Of a stretch of DNA of 64,000 bases, positions 30,049-40,305 are shown piece by piece. The notes under the pieces are model-generated. The model was not told the DNA's origin, did no database searches, and worked only from the letters and a program-made list of their open reading frames with translations. A program made the position numbers and the translations under genes. How positions within the stretch are numbered: the first letter of the stretch is position 1; each line of letters opens with the position of its first letter. Origin of the DNA: Perkinsela sp. pyNocScin1 (Eukaryota; Euglenozoa; Kinetoplastea; Prokinetoplastida; Perkinselidae); contig CAXHTR010000001.1 of NCBI GenBank assembly GCA_964019655.1, positions 372,001 through 436,000 on the forward strand, read 5' to 3'.

Positions 30049-30673
30049 TTTAAATTTCTATGTGTGAGATTGAGAGAGAGAATGAAGGTGAAAAGTTTGA
30101 AACGGGAAAGGGAAGATTTATTGCACATATGAGTATTACACTAAAGCTGTGGTCTGTTATGCACCCAGCCAGAGGCTTCCAAAGTTGTCTATAGGTCTCC
30201 TTCCTTGTAGGCCTTCTCTTGCAGTAGGCATGGATATCTATCTATTTGCTAGACTTGGTGACTCGAGTACCCCGACGCATGAAATCTCTAATCTCAGTTG
30301 AGCAAGCAGCCTCAACGTATCTCGTAATTCGCCAATTGGTTAACGACTCGGAAATCGACACTCTTCTCTCTTTCGGCTCGAAGGGCTACTCGATTTGGCT
30401 TGAAAGTCGTGATAAACACGTACGACTTTCAAAGCAGGCGAAGCAAATGACCATTTGACTGCATTGGTCTCTTAACTGAAGGCCAGGAGCTTTTCGAGTG
30501 AAGAAATCATAACCAATTCCTCAATTTGGGCCCCAAATCTTGAAGTCCCACAGTTGAAATACCATGTGCATGCTTTCGTTCGCTCAGATCTACTTTCCTT
30601 TGGTAGTGTAGCTTTCGCTAGTTTTTCATGCGCAGGTCAGCTTGAGGCCCCTACCTATAGCCTTACAGTTTTG
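30049..30673. other. Intergenic, with a hairpin
   Basis: Contains a 70-codon plus-strand frame (30246-30458) without recognisable features and the hairpin at 30398-30435. Otherwise unremarkable. Confidence 0.4.
30398..30435. repeat. Inverted repeat (13-bp arms, one bulge)
   Basis: GCTTGAAAGTCGT pairs with ACGACTTTCAAAGC across an 11-base loop, with one bulged base. It lies 3' of the YEATS-like gene on the opposite strand's upstream side. Purpose unknown. Confidence 0.5.
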
Positions 30674-31375
30674 TCACTCTGCACTCACCTTGCTCTTTGC
30701 CTTCTCTGCCGCTTTCTCTACGCCAGCAATGAGCGTATCCAAGTACCGCAGCTGCGCTTCCTCCATTTTTTCAAAGAACTCCTTCGAGCCCGCCTCCTCC
30801 CCGGGAAAAAAGTCGAACTCACCGTCGAGGACACAGGGGTGGCTCTCAGTCTCGGGCTCCACAGCGAGCGCGTTTCGCATCCTTCGCATGGGGAACTCGA
30901 AGACCAGCGAGTCGATGCGGAACGTCAGTGTATATGGCTTCCCATCGACTGTGCACGTGCGGACGTTGCCGGGCATTTCAGAAAGATTTTCATCTTCTGC
31001 TGGCTTTTCGCCTGTGAGCTTTTCGAGCAGACCGCAGCGGCTGCTGTCTTTCGCTTGCAGTGGCACATGTATGCGTAGATCGAGCGAATTCAAATTCTTA
31101 TCGACTGGCATTATTTTGACGAGCACAGTCTCATCAGCCGTGCCGCTGCCCTCGAAGACGAAGGGCCCAGGCTGCAGCACACCCTCCCGGCGCTTTCCAG
31201 CTGTAAAATGGACCTTGCTCACAGTCGGGAGCCCGATGCCCTCTCCGTTCGCGCCCTGTACAAAGCACTTCCACCGCCGTGGGTTGTTCGGGTGCTTCGG
31301 GTCCAAATCTTCGACTGCGACACCCATCAAGACTTTTCGCTCATAGACCTGCCAGCGCTCATTGTTCTTGGGCAT
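30674..31375 (-). CDS. YEATS-domain-like protein (233 aa)
   Basis: The frame is open upstream into the POLD1 gene, but the ATG at 31373-31375 (MPKNNERWQVYERKVLMGVA) is the sensible start, 86 bp from the POLD1 stop. Residues about 10-105 show a YEATS pattern: WKCFVQGANGEGIGLPTVSK, then PFVFEGSGTADETVLVKIMP and LDLRIHVPL, matching the beta-sandwich of Yaf9/GAS41/Taf14. Residues 190-233 are a charged helix, as in the C-terminal coiled coil of Yaf9/GAS41. YEATS proteins read acylated histone lysines in acetyltransferase and remodelling complexes. The match is distant and the aromatic cage residues cannot be assigned with confidence. Confidence 0.6.
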   Translation of the reverse strand: MPKNNERWQVYERKVLMGVAVEDLDPKHPNNPRRWKCFVQGANGEGIGLPTVSKVHFTAGKRREGVLQPGPFVFEGSGTADETVLVKIMPVDKNLNSLDLRIHVPLQAKDSSRCGLLEKLTGEKPAEDENLSEMPGNVRTCTVDGKPYTLTFRIDSLVFEFPMRRMRNALAVEPETESHPCVLDGEFDFFPGEEAGSKEFFEKMEEAQLRYLDTLIAGVEKAAEKAKSKVSAE

Positions 31376-31461
31376 TGCCAAAACTTTTAGAAAGTTCAGA
31401 AAAAGCGAAAAATTCTCATGGCAATGGCCAATTTCCCTAAGAACTTCAACTTCTGTATAAA

Positions 31462-34400
31462 CTACCAGTCGAGACTTTCGAAGCGCTCGACGTTCTTCTG
31501 CTCCTCGCGCAGGTCCGACTGCACCTTTTTGCGCATGTAGAACACCGGGCAGTCCTTGCTGCTGCACAGGACCTCCTCGTGCAGCGAGCCCTGGCAGCGC
31601 TGGCACTGCGTCCACACCCGCGAAAAGAGGTTCTCGTAGTGGTTGCGCCGCTCGAGGTGCTTGAGGTAGACGCCGACCTCCTTCGGCTTGCAGGCGGGGC
31701 ACACAGCGCCCTTGTCGGAAACCCGCATCGGGGTCCGGCACGCGAGGCACTGGACGTTCACCTTGGCAAACTTCATGATCCCGCCCGCGGCCTTGCTCGG
31801 CGTCACAATCGAAATGTGCCGCGTGTGCGCGCCCTGCGTGAGGCTCTCGGGGGACTCGATGATACCCTCAAAGAGGCGCTTGATCGGCAGCGAGAGCTGG
31901 TGGTCGAGGTAGTACTGCGCGTCGATCGCAATATTATTCTCAAGAACGTAGATGGGGTCCTCAGATTTCTCAAAAAGCTTTGCCCCCTTCGCGCCCTTGA
32001 CGATGACGTAGGCCACGCGGTCGCCAATGACTGGCGCGTTGAGCGGGTCGCGCCGCCGGATGCGCTCGACGAGCTCGATGTGTGGCTGCTTGTTCGCGTA
32101 CGCGTCCTCGGCCTTTGAGAAAGTCTTGGAGATGACAAGATGCGAAATATCGAGCCTGTTCATCAGGAGGTCGCTGATGGTGCGCTTGACGTAGGCGACG
32201 GCCTGCGGGACGCTGCGGTCGATGAGGACGTGGTTGAGAACGGTGCCGATAATATTCGCGACGAGCGGGCAGTTGTCGCGGCGGACGGACTCGATGCCCT
32301 TGACGTCGAGCTTGTCGTACTTCTCCGGTTGGGTCCAGAGGAGCCCGGCGTAGCGCTTCTTGTTCATGAGCATATAGGGAAAATAGACCTTTTCGAACTC
32401 GAGGCGGATGGGGGCCGCGAACGTCTTGGACACAAAGACGGAGGCCTCCTTGCCGAGCTTCATCGACGCCGCAAGCAGGTCGTAGTCTGTGCTGATGCCC
32501 TCATGGCAGTTGAAATTGATCATGACGGAGTCTGTGTCGCCGTAGATGACAGTGGCGTCGCCGGCGTAGCCATTGGCCTTTGTGTAGTGCGCCTCGATGA
32601 TGGACTTGGTCTGGTCGATCATCGCGCGGCCGTACGCCGTGACGGAGGCGCTGATCTCGAGGCACCGCAGCCGGCCGAACTGCGCCCCCGTGAAGCCGTA
32701 GACGCTGTTGGCGCTGATCTTCAAGGCGTTCTGCCGACTGTTGAGGACAGCGTACTCGAGGGGGTCCTTTGACGCGGCCATCGCCTTTTTTGCTAATTTT
32801 CGAGCGCTGAGGAGCTCTTTTAGAATTTCCGGCAGAATGCCGTGGAACTCGGAGTCTTTAATAAAGCAGTGGCCGGACGGGGACTGCGTGTACTGCGACT
32901 GGTCAATAAACTTGACGTCGGCGGGGCGCACGAGCGTCGAGTAGCACAGGTTGTGGGCCATCATGATGGAGGGGTACAGCGAGGCGAAGTCGAGGGTCGC
33001 GATGGGCTTCTCGTAGTAGCCGCGCTTGGGCTCGATGACCGTCGCGCCCTCAAAGCTCGACGCGTCGTCGGCGCTCGCGGACCCCTCGGTGGTCGGGAAG
33101 AGGAGGTTGCGGTTTTTGGCCTTGCGGAGCATCTGCGAAAAAACCTTGATCTGCTGCCCGCGCTCGACGAGCCAGGAGATGGGGATGCCGGTGACGCGGG
33201 CCATTTCGATGTTGTTGATGAGGAGCATGAGCTTCTCGATGAGCCGGAGCGGGAGGAGCGCGTCCTTGGAGCAGTAGACAGCGAGGCGGCGGCGCGTCTC
33301 AGCGGTGCCGTCTTGTAGGTCAGCGATGATGGAGTGGTGGACGTCTTCTTTCTGCTCGTTCAAAAAGTTTTGGGAGACGCTGTTGAGCGAGTACGAGCGT
33401 AGTTTATAGTCTTTTTGGATGCAAGTGATCACATCGAGCACGACGCGGCCGTCGCACACCAAGTCCTTGAAGACGCGATTTCCAGCCTGTTTGGAGCTGA
33501 AATTCTTTTCTCTGACTGCCGTGCGCTCGTCGTTGATTCGGCCCCACGTGCAGAATTTGTTTGTGAGCTTGAGTGCGGCGGCGCGGTCAATGAGGTATGG
33601 GAAATCGAAGTTGGAGACGTTGTAGCCAGTCAGGAAGTCTGGGTCGTACCCTTTCATAAAAGAAGCGAACGCGAGGAGCATGTCTTCTTCCGCTTCGAAG
33701 CAGTGCACCCCACAGCCAGCGATGTTGGAGCAGCTGCCTAGTGTGAAAACCTTTTGGCATCGGGCCGTTGTAAATTTATCACCCGCTGTTTTCTCAATGT
33801 CGACTGCCTCGTCCGTTGATTGGAGGCAGGAAATGCCTTGGACTGCGATTTGGATGACGGGGTCTTGCGAGGCTTCTGGGAAGCAGCCTTTTCGACCTTT
33901 GCACTCGATATCGATGGAGAGAATACGGAACGGGGCTATCTTCATCCACTCGCCATGTGCTTCGTGTGGCTGGATCCTATCATATGAGACATCGATTTCG
34001 ATTTGGCACGAGGAAGCCTTGCTCTTTGTCATCGCATAGTCACCAGCTGGAATAGTAATCCAATTACTGCCCCCTACGTTACAGTCAACGAGAAAGCGAA
34101 GGGGGAACAAGACGTTCGATTCGTAAGTATTGAACGGCCGAATGTTCGTCCAGTACGGATAGACTTTGATTCCTTCTTCGAGCATAGTTCGTAATTTCGA
34201 AACTTGACCTGGAAGCTGACACACAAGCTTGAGAAAAACTGTGTTTGATTTTCCAGGAAGGTTGAAGTAAAGTAATGACTGCCGTTCGTGCCTTTCAATG
34301 CGAGTAACAGTGCAATCTGACTTCGTAAGCCCTTCAATATTACTATTTAATGCTTTCCGAAAGGTTTCCATATCCCAGCTCTCTTTCAGCTCAATAGGGC

Positions 34401-34644
34401 ACGGAACCCATAAGTATGGCTCAAAATTGTACACATTGCATAAAACTGAGTGTCCATCCATAGTACTTCCGTAAAGACGAATGATTGGCACTTCAGACTG
34501 ATCTATACAAGAAACGGTGAAAGAAGGGGGCCCAAAGACTTGCGAGCAATGTAAGGTTTGAAACTCAATAGTCTTTTCATGCGAAGTCGCGGGCTGAAGT
34601 GGTGGTCTTCGGAAATGCTTTTCTAGATTAAAACAGGTTTCCAT
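31462..34644 (-). CDS. POLD1: DNA polymerase delta catalytic subunit
   Basis: The 1060-aa B-family polymerase is complete. The proofreading domain has DIECKG (245-250), GYNVSNFDFPY (340-350) and YCSKDALLP (457-465). The polymerase has DFASLYPSIM (552-561), the KISANSVYGFTGA helix (642-654) and YGDTDSV (701-707). Near the end are two four-Cys clusters, CLACRTPMRV...CPAC (CysA) and CQRC...CSSKDC (CysB), the latter holding the iron-sulphur cluster in other eukaryotes and contacting the B subunit. It replicates the lagging strand with PCNA; a full C-terminal PIP box is not obvious. It is the first gene of the left minus-strand block, next to the divergent strand switch. Confidence 0.97.
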   Translation of the reverse strand: METCFNLEKHFRRPPLQPATSHEKTIEFQTLHCSQVFGPPSFTVSCIDQSEVPIIRLYGSTMDGHSVLCNVYNFEPYLWVPCPIELKESWDMETFRKALNSNIEGLTKSDCTVTRIERHERQSLLYFNLPGKSNTVFLKLVCQLPGQVSKLRTMLEEGIKVYPYWTNIRPFNTYESNVLFPLRFLVDCNVGGSNWITIPAGDYAMTKSKASSCQIEIDVSYDRIQPHEAHGEWMKIAPFRILSIDIECKGRKGCFPEASQDPVIQIAVQGISCLQSTDEAVDIEKTAGDKFTTARCQKVFTLGSCSNIAGCGVHCFEAEEDMLLAFASFMKGYDPDFLTGYNVSNFDFPYLIDRAAALKLTNKFCTWGRINDERTAVREKNFSSKQAGNRVFKDLVCDGRVVLDVITCIQKDYKLRSYSLNSVSQNFLNEQKEDVHHSIIADLQDGTAETRRRLAVYCSKDALLPLRLIEKLMLLINNIEMARVTGIPISWLVERGQQIKVFSQMLRKAKNRNLLFPTTEGSASADDASSFEGATVIEPKRGYYEKPIATLDFASLYPSIMMAHNLCYSTLVRPADVKFIDQSQYTQSPSGHCFIKDSEFHGILPEILKELLSARKLAKKAMAASKDPLEYAVLNSRQNALKISANSVYGFTGAQFGRLRCLEISASVTAYGRAMIDQTKSIIEAHYTKANGYAGDATVIYGDTDSVMINFNCHEGISTDYDLLAASMKLGKEASVFVSKTFAAPIRLEFEKVYFPYMLMNKKRYAGLLWTQPEKYDKLDVKGIESVRRDNCPLVANIIGTVLNHVLIDRSVPQAVAYVKRTISDLLMNRLDISHLVISKTFSKAEDAYANKQPHIELVERIRRRDPLNAPVIGDRVAYVIVKGAKGAKLFEKSEDPIYVLENNIAIDAQYYLDHQLSLPIKRLFEGIIESPESLTQGAHTRHISIVTPSKAAGGIMKFAKVNVQCLACRTPMRVSDKGAVCPACKPKEVGVYLKHLERRNHYENLFSRVWTQCQRCQGSLHEEVLCSSKDCPVFYMRKKVQSDLREEQKNVERFESLDW

Positions 34645-35231
34645 TTCAAATTAGATGACAGAGAATAATGAATCAATTACTGATAAGTATAAGCGTTACT
34701 ACAGGCTTTACTTGGATAGTTGATTAGCTCTTCATTGTACATTCTAGTGTATGAATCACTAGAATTTCATACCTTTAGAAATAATGTTCTACATAAAACA
34801 CGTCGTTGCTGACTAATTGTATATCCCATCTAGTTGAGCATGGTAAAGCATGCATCGGCTTCTCGTGAATGATGTGCTGCACAGGGAATAAGAAACCTTC
34901 AAAATTTTGAGGCCCGTAGCAGAATGCAATAAATTGACAAAATGATTCCTTAACACAAAGTGAAGAATAGAGCACTATTACAGTCATATGCTCATGAGCA
35001 AGAAGCATAAAGTTCTGCTTCGGGACACTTATCTCTAGATGGATACGATGACTGCTCGCTGCACTATACCATCATTTAAAATCGGCAAATATAAGCCTTT
35101 ACTGCGTGTTCCACAGATGCATTTAGAATGAGGCCTTTTACCAGTGGCATAAATCTTTCATAATTTAGAATTTAATATTCCAGCTATCATTTGATGTCCG
35201 TGAGATTTCTGGAATAACTTAAGAATTTCAA
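34645..35231. promoter_or_regulatory. Divergent strand-switch region between POLD1 and the plus-strand block
   Basis: A 587-bp AT-rich space where transcription must start on both sides (19 genes leave to the left, 10 to the right). It contains a perfect 9-bp inverted repeat, ATTCTAGTG / CACTAGAAT, at 34741-34765. No TATA-like consensus or RNA gene can be assigned with confidence. In kinetoplastids divergent switches are polymerase II start regions; applying that here is inference. Confidence 0.55.
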
Positions 35232-35993
35232 ATGCTTGGATTCGCCATGTTGAGCCTCTGTTTAATTAGAGCAGTTGATACGCCATTGTACACGACACCT
35301 GAAACTCTACAGCTTAAGAGTATGATGTTTCTTCTAAACGTTAAAGGCAACATAGATCTTACTGATATCCTCAAAGAGAATAACCTTGAAACTTCGGAAT
35401 CGAAAGCAAACCCACAAAATATATGTGGATGGAAAGGTGTTTGGTGTGTAAACAAGATCATCAATATGATAAGATGGAAAGGATCGAAACAAAAGTTTCA
35501 ATGTCGCATCAAGTGGCTTCCAGCAACACTGCAGGATATACGCTTACACGATATGCGTATATCAGAGACTTTTGATACAAGATTTTTACCCAGAAAAACA
35601 CTTTTCTGCAAGATGTACATGTGTATGCTCAACGGGAAAGTCAATATGCGCACTTTGCCCCTCGACATCGAAGAACTGTATCTACGCGCGAACAATCTGG
35701 AGGGAACTGTGGATTTAACACGGCTTCCAGAAAGACTGCGAAAGGCTGACCTCTGTCTTAATAGCTTTAAGAAAGTTATCGTAAGTAACGAAGCTTTGCC
35801 AAAGAATCTTGTTCACATTTACTTTAATCAACCTGGGCAAAAGCTTCGTGCCACAGTTATCGAGGGAAAGAAAGTAGACGCGAGAATTCACTTGAAGGCC
35901 AATATGTATGCATCTCTTGTAGATGTCACGCTGAACGACTCTGCCTTCACATTATCAGGCAGTGAATCAATCTCGTCTGATGAGAGTAATTAA
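35232..35993 (+). CDS. Short LRR-like protein with conserved tail (253 aa)
   Basis: First gene of the plus-strand block. Leader MLGFAMLSLCLIRAVDTP, a cap with WKGVWCVNKIINMIRW, then degenerate LRRs (WLPATLQDIRLHDMRIS, TLPLDIEELYLRANNLEG, RLPERLRKADLCLNSF). The C-terminus has the subfamily signature EGKKVDARI followed by a Ser/Asp-rich end. Base composition is more AT-rich than in its relatives. Function unknown. Confidence 0.83.
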   Translation: MLGFAMLSLCLIRAVDTPLYTTPETLQLKSMMFLLNVKGNIDLTDILKENNLETSESKANPQNICGWKGVWCVNKIINMIRWKGSKQKFQCRIKWLPATLQDIRLHDMRISETFDTRFLPRKTLFCKMYMCMLNGKVNMRTLPLDIEELYLRANNLEGTVDLTRLPERLRKADLCLNSFKKVIVSNEALPKNLVHIYFNQPGQKLRATVIEGKKVDARIHLKANMYASLVDVTLNDSAFTLSGSESISSDESN

Positions 35994-36151
35994 ATTCCCA
36001 ATTTCACAGTAGTACTCGTTTTCTACATTTTGAGGCACAAAATCGCACACAATCAAGCTATTTTATGACATGCAGAACACAGACTTATTTTTAGATCTAG
36101 ATCTAACTTTACTAATATTCGCTTTCTGTCAGATTTATTGAATTTTTCTTA

Positions 36152-37522
36152 ATGTATACTGTGAGCATTGTAGCATTCATTTCTGCATCCGATATTGACC
36201 AGAATCTCGGTCGACTTGACCCAACACTCATGTCCGAGCAGGCTCAAATGGAAACAGCTTTCGACAGAGTGAAAAACAAGGCCTTGATCACAGATGAAAG
36301 TGGCAACTATCTAGATATTTCAGATTGGGAATGCCTCGGCTATGATAGCACTAATGGCTCACTGAGGCTCATCGACTTCTCGAACAAAGAAGATACGCTT
36401 ATTCAAGCACGACTCGGTGGGCACATCAATTTTGGATATTTACCTGAGTGTATCACTGGTATCATGCTCGACTTCAACGATTTACACGGAACACTTCCAT
36501 GGCTTGACCTACCCTTGAATCTTCTAGCTCTCACCGTACAGGGGAATCAACTCGAAGGTGACATCAGGACAGCTGACCTTCCCCGAACCCTCATCTTTGC
36601 TGATTTTGCCAGGAACAAATTTTCGGGGGAAATTGATTTGTCATCGCTTCCACACAACGTGAGATCCTTTGACGTAGACGGGAACAACCTCGTGGGCTCG
36701 CTGCACTTAGCGTCATTACTTGATCTCGCGAGACTTGAAGTATTTATCGTGGCGAGGAACGCCTTTACCGGGAGTATAGACCTATCCGCTCTCCCTCCTT
36801 TGCTCCGTACCCTCAGCTTTGACCATAATCAATTTGTGGGCGAAATTAGCACAGCAAAGCTACCAGAATCGCTGACATTCATCTCCTTTGAAGGTAACGC
36901 CATCCAGAAGGTATCCGATTTTCATCTAGCGTCTCATGTCACAATCTTCAACGCTCGAAATAACGAGCTGTCATACGAGTTCTGCTTCAGTGCACTCCCG
37001 GCATCAATCAAAGAACTCCATCTCGACTCCAACTCGGTGACGGGCTCAGTAGACACGCCAGCGCTCCCTGATACATTGTGCAAGCTGTCTCTCGCAAATA
37101 ATGCCATTACGGGGACATTCGATTTTACGAAGCTTCCGCACGGTCTTATCGATATTTCACTCGATCGGAACCATGTTGAGGGGACTGCAAATCTTTCAAG
37201 CCTTCCCATGGGCATGAGGCTTTTCTCACTCGAAGTCTGTCGCTTCTCCCGCGAGCTTGATCTCGAGCATTTGCCACAGACGCTCGAAATATTTTACCTC
37301 AATGGGAACAAATTTTCGGGAAAGGTATCACTCAGGAAGCTGCCACCTCTTCTTCAGGAGTTCAATCTGGCGAACAATGCGCTCTCGGGGACTATTGAGG
37401 TCAATACGCTGCCGCGCATGCTCAAGCTTTTCGACGTTAGTGGAAATTCATTCGTTTGTAGCGCTGAATCTGCGATACTGCGTGTGGAATGGGCGTATCA
37501 GGGCAAAACATTTTCAATTTGA
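36152..37522 (+). CDS. Leucine-rich repeat protein, long GRLD type (456 aa)
   Basis: Leader MYTVSIVAFISASDIDQ, motif LGRLDPTLMSEQAQMETAF, a cap with ITDESGNYLDISDW, and about 14 LRRs, most with the full N-ladder (for example LPDTLCKLSLANNAITG). It ends shortly after the last repeat (WAYQGKTFSI). The leader GCTTTCTGTCAG lies 20 bases before the ATG and resembles a spliced-leader acceptor. It is closest in layout to 57595-58953 in the right minus block. Confidence 0.9.
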   Translation: MYTVSIVAFISASDIDQNLGRLDPTLMSEQAQMETAFDRVKNKALITDESGNYLDISDWECLGYDSTNGSLRLIDFSNKEDTLIQARLGGHINFGYLPECITGIMLDFNDLHGTLPWLDLPLNLLALTVQGNQLEGDIRTADLPRTLIFADFARNKFSGEIDLSSLPHNVRSFDVDGNNLVGSLHLASLLDLARLEVFIVARNAFTGSIDLSALPPLLRTLSFDHNQFVGEISTAKLPESLTFISFEGNAIQKVSDFHLASHVTIFNARNNELSYEFCFSALPASIKELHLDSNSVTGSVDTPALPDTLCKLSLANNAITGTFDFTKLPHGLIDISLDRNHVEGTANLSSLPMGMRLFSLEVCRFSRELDLEHLPQTLEIFYLNGNKFSGKVSLRKLPPLLQEFNLANNALSGTIEVNTLPRMLKLFDVSGNSFVCSAESAILRVEWAYQGKTFSI

Positions 37523-38281
37523 GCATAAAATAAGAAAACTTCTTTTTTAATGGGCTAATGAGCTTTTCCTTACAATCATCGCATTGGTTCGACAGGCGAT
37601 GAAATTTCTCACATTCATCTCATTTTTCCAAGAAAAGTTTAATATCACTGATGTCGCAGTAGAGGGTTGATCACGGGATGTAGGCAGTGTCCATGCGCAT
37701 GGCCCTGCAGCAAACACGAGGTGTTGTTCAAAATTCTCAAAGAATGAGCTTAACTCACCTCGTGGGCCTCTCCGCCTACGATCGCATAGTCTACAGCTCC
37801 GCTATCGCCGCCAAAATGGACGAAAATCTCCAAGGCTCGCTTTCGGAAATGGGACGATTCCGTAGATTCCGAAGTCCGTGCAGGTATGATCCTCACGAAT
37901 CCGCTGAACGAAGACTTAATCTAGTCCAGGACTAGGAAACCGAAGCCTGACGATACATACTTGAGTGATTTTAAGACAGCGAACAGCACTCTCGTCATAT
38001 CGAGCCTCTTGTTAAGCTCTCATACTCTGAGATTCTTATTACACGTTGAAACGACAAATTTCGAATTGATTTCAGATTCAATTCAGTAAAGAGGGAGAAA
38101 ATGTCAGACGGAGTCGCTGTGACGGATACTCCTATTACAGAAGGGGAATAGTCCCGGCAGGAAAATATACATACCGAGGGCAGAGAATAGCTGAAGATAA
38201 TCGATCTTATGTAAATATAACACAAGATATAAAGAAACACAAAACTCTCTTTTTTCCGCAGAATGCACGCTCAAATTTCAA
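37523..38281. other. Intergenic, nothing firm
   Basis: An 82-codon frame at 37687-37935 has a slightly coding-like composition but no match to a known family. The sequence CTCTCTTTTTTCCGCAG at 38249-38265 directly precedes the next gene and is a strong acceptor-like site. Confidence 0.4.
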
Positions 38282-39623
38282 ATGACGCTCACCCCTCTCA
38301 TTCTTGCAGCTGACGACATGTCCCTCGGCCGACTCGACCCGACGCTCCTCAGCGACCAGGCACGCATGGAAATGACGTTCGAAAATGTGGAAAACAAGAC
38401 GGGCATCATCGATTCCGCAGGAAACTACCACGACATATCTGCATGGGATATACTCGAGCTTTGTCCAGAAGGACGTGTCTGGAAAATACGAAGCTCTCTC
38501 CGAGAGGGCGAGCCAGGGGCGCTTGGGGGACAGTTCAACTTTGCATTTCTTCCAGATAGCATCGGTAGCATATGTCTGGATAACAACAATCTGCTCGGGT
38601 CGCTTGGGGCGCGTGATCTGCCAACTTCGCTTGAAGTGCTTCTCCTCCGTGGAAATCGCATCGAGGGGACACTCGACATTTCAGCGCTGCCCCGAGGGAT
38701 GACGTTTATCGCGCTGACAAGCAATACCATGCATGGAGCGCTGGACTGCACAGCATTTCCGCCTGATCTCAAGCACCTTTACATCGCTGAAAATAAATTT
38801 TTGGGCTCCCTTGATCTAACGAACCTACCAAACGGGCTCGAAAGCTTCCATGCGAATCGGAACGAATTTACGGGAAGTATAGACCTTACAAGGCTCAACG
38901 CAGCGCTCTGACCTCTCGGCGAACAAGCTCTTCGGCTCCATCGCCTTCGCAAACGTGCCAGAGGAAATGGTGTCTATCTATCTCTCTGGAAATACGTTTA
39001 CGGCGTTTTCGCTCTCTGGGCTTCCCGATGATTTGGTCGAGCTTGGCATCGACGAGAACTCGCTTTCGGGCAGCTTCGATCTCCGAGCGTTGCCAAAGCG
39101 GATCATCGACCTCCACATATACGGCAATGCATTCGTCGGGGAATTCGAAACACCGCTTCTGCCAGCCTCGGTGGAGATGCTCTCTATCAACGACTGCGAT
39201 TTTGAAGGTAATTTTGATTTCGCTTCGTTACCAGAGGGCATGATCGGCCTCTCTATGGCGAAGAACAAGTGCACAGGCACGGTGCAGACGGCCACTCTAC
39301 CGCGGACCATGGAGCAATTTGCCATTCTCTGCAATCATTTCTCCGGTGATTTTGATTTCACAGCATTGCCACCGGCCATGAAAAACCTGGACATCAGCAA
39401 AAACAAGTTCAAGGGGCGTATCGAGCTGACCAATTTGCCACCGGAGATGGAAGCGCTTTTAGCTATGGACAACGATTTCGCTGGGAAAGTGATTCTCTCC
39501 GATGTTCCGCAAAATCTGAAAGCTATACACGTGTCAGGGAATCGTATCAAGGAGGTCGAATGTGTAGAGAATGTGTTCGTTCGTAGGAATGCGAATGGTT
39601 ACGTACAAGTCATCATCGTATAG
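38282..39623 (+). pseudogene. LRR gene broken by one frameshift
   Basis: The first part (38282-38911) has MTLTPLILAADDMSLGRLDP, a cap with IDSAGNYHDISAW and seven or eight LRRs, then runs into TGA after DLTRLNAAL. LRR coding resumes in another frame from about 38913 (DLSANKLFGSIAFANVPEEM) and continues to 39623. A repeat unit is short by a few bases at 38903-38912, so a small deletion is likely. The joined length would match intact relatives (about 446 aa). The second half could still be translated from an internal ATG. Confidence 0.82.
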
Positions 39624-40305
39624 AGAGGTCTGGAGATCATGGAAATCAGAAAGAAAAGTATATATAAGCTGATAAGAAGAAGGTGCAAAGAGCATGTAGC
39701 CAGCTCAAGCAAATACTAAACACTTTATATCTTTGCACTTATCTTGTATGAGTCAACTTTACAATATCTCTTGACAGCGACTTTTCAGTCTGTATGCTGA
39801 TGCACCATGTTGCCCTGAGCTGAATTATGTCATTCTTTATCGCAAGCCACCAGGCCTTTGCAACACGTGGCCTGGCGCAAGGGCATCAGTTGGTCACATT
39901 TGGTGGGCTGGCAACTTTTTTAGGCGACATGGCGCATGAACTTTGTCGGATATGATATTCAGTGCTTGAAGATCAGCGTGCATTATGCAGGCCGCAAGAA
40001 GTCGTTGGCCTGGATCTTCGTATACATTGCTATAGCTCCTTGGCCTCTCAGCCTTCAGAGACCTCTCTGCACTAGAGTCTCCTGAACCCTTCAGATATTG
40101 GGAACAGGATCCCAAAAGAATGGAATAATGATGCTCTGCACGAAATGCAATATTCGACGCTGAGGAGACTACAAGTGTGTACACACCATAAACCTTTCAT
40201 CTTGCTTTTCGACTTTCGAAAAGTACGCAGCTAATCTGCGTCTAAAGCAAGAAAGGCTTTCGCTCACGTGTGTATTTATCACCTTTCTACAATATTTTCA
40301 AACAT
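39624..40305. other. Intergenic, nothing firm
   Basis: Contains a short inverted pair (CCAGGCC / GGCCTGG near 39848-39875). No coding frame or element boundary was found. Confidence 0.4.

Noticed and set aside
30246-30458. 70-codon plus-strand frame as a gene
   Set aside because: It opposes the direction of the whole block, has no features, and includes a hairpin.
31376-31750. Upstream extension of the YEATS-like frame into POLD1
   Set aside because: This part overlaps the POLD1 C-terminal Cys clusters in another frame, and a proper ATG lies at 31373-31375.
37687-37935. 82-codon frame as a gene
   Set aside because: Composition is slightly coding-like and it has the block's direction, but there is no homology, signal or motif to support it.
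38890-38960. Intron instead of frameshift in the 38282-39623 LRR gene
   Set aside because: Only a few bases separate the two frames, with no room for GT...AG.
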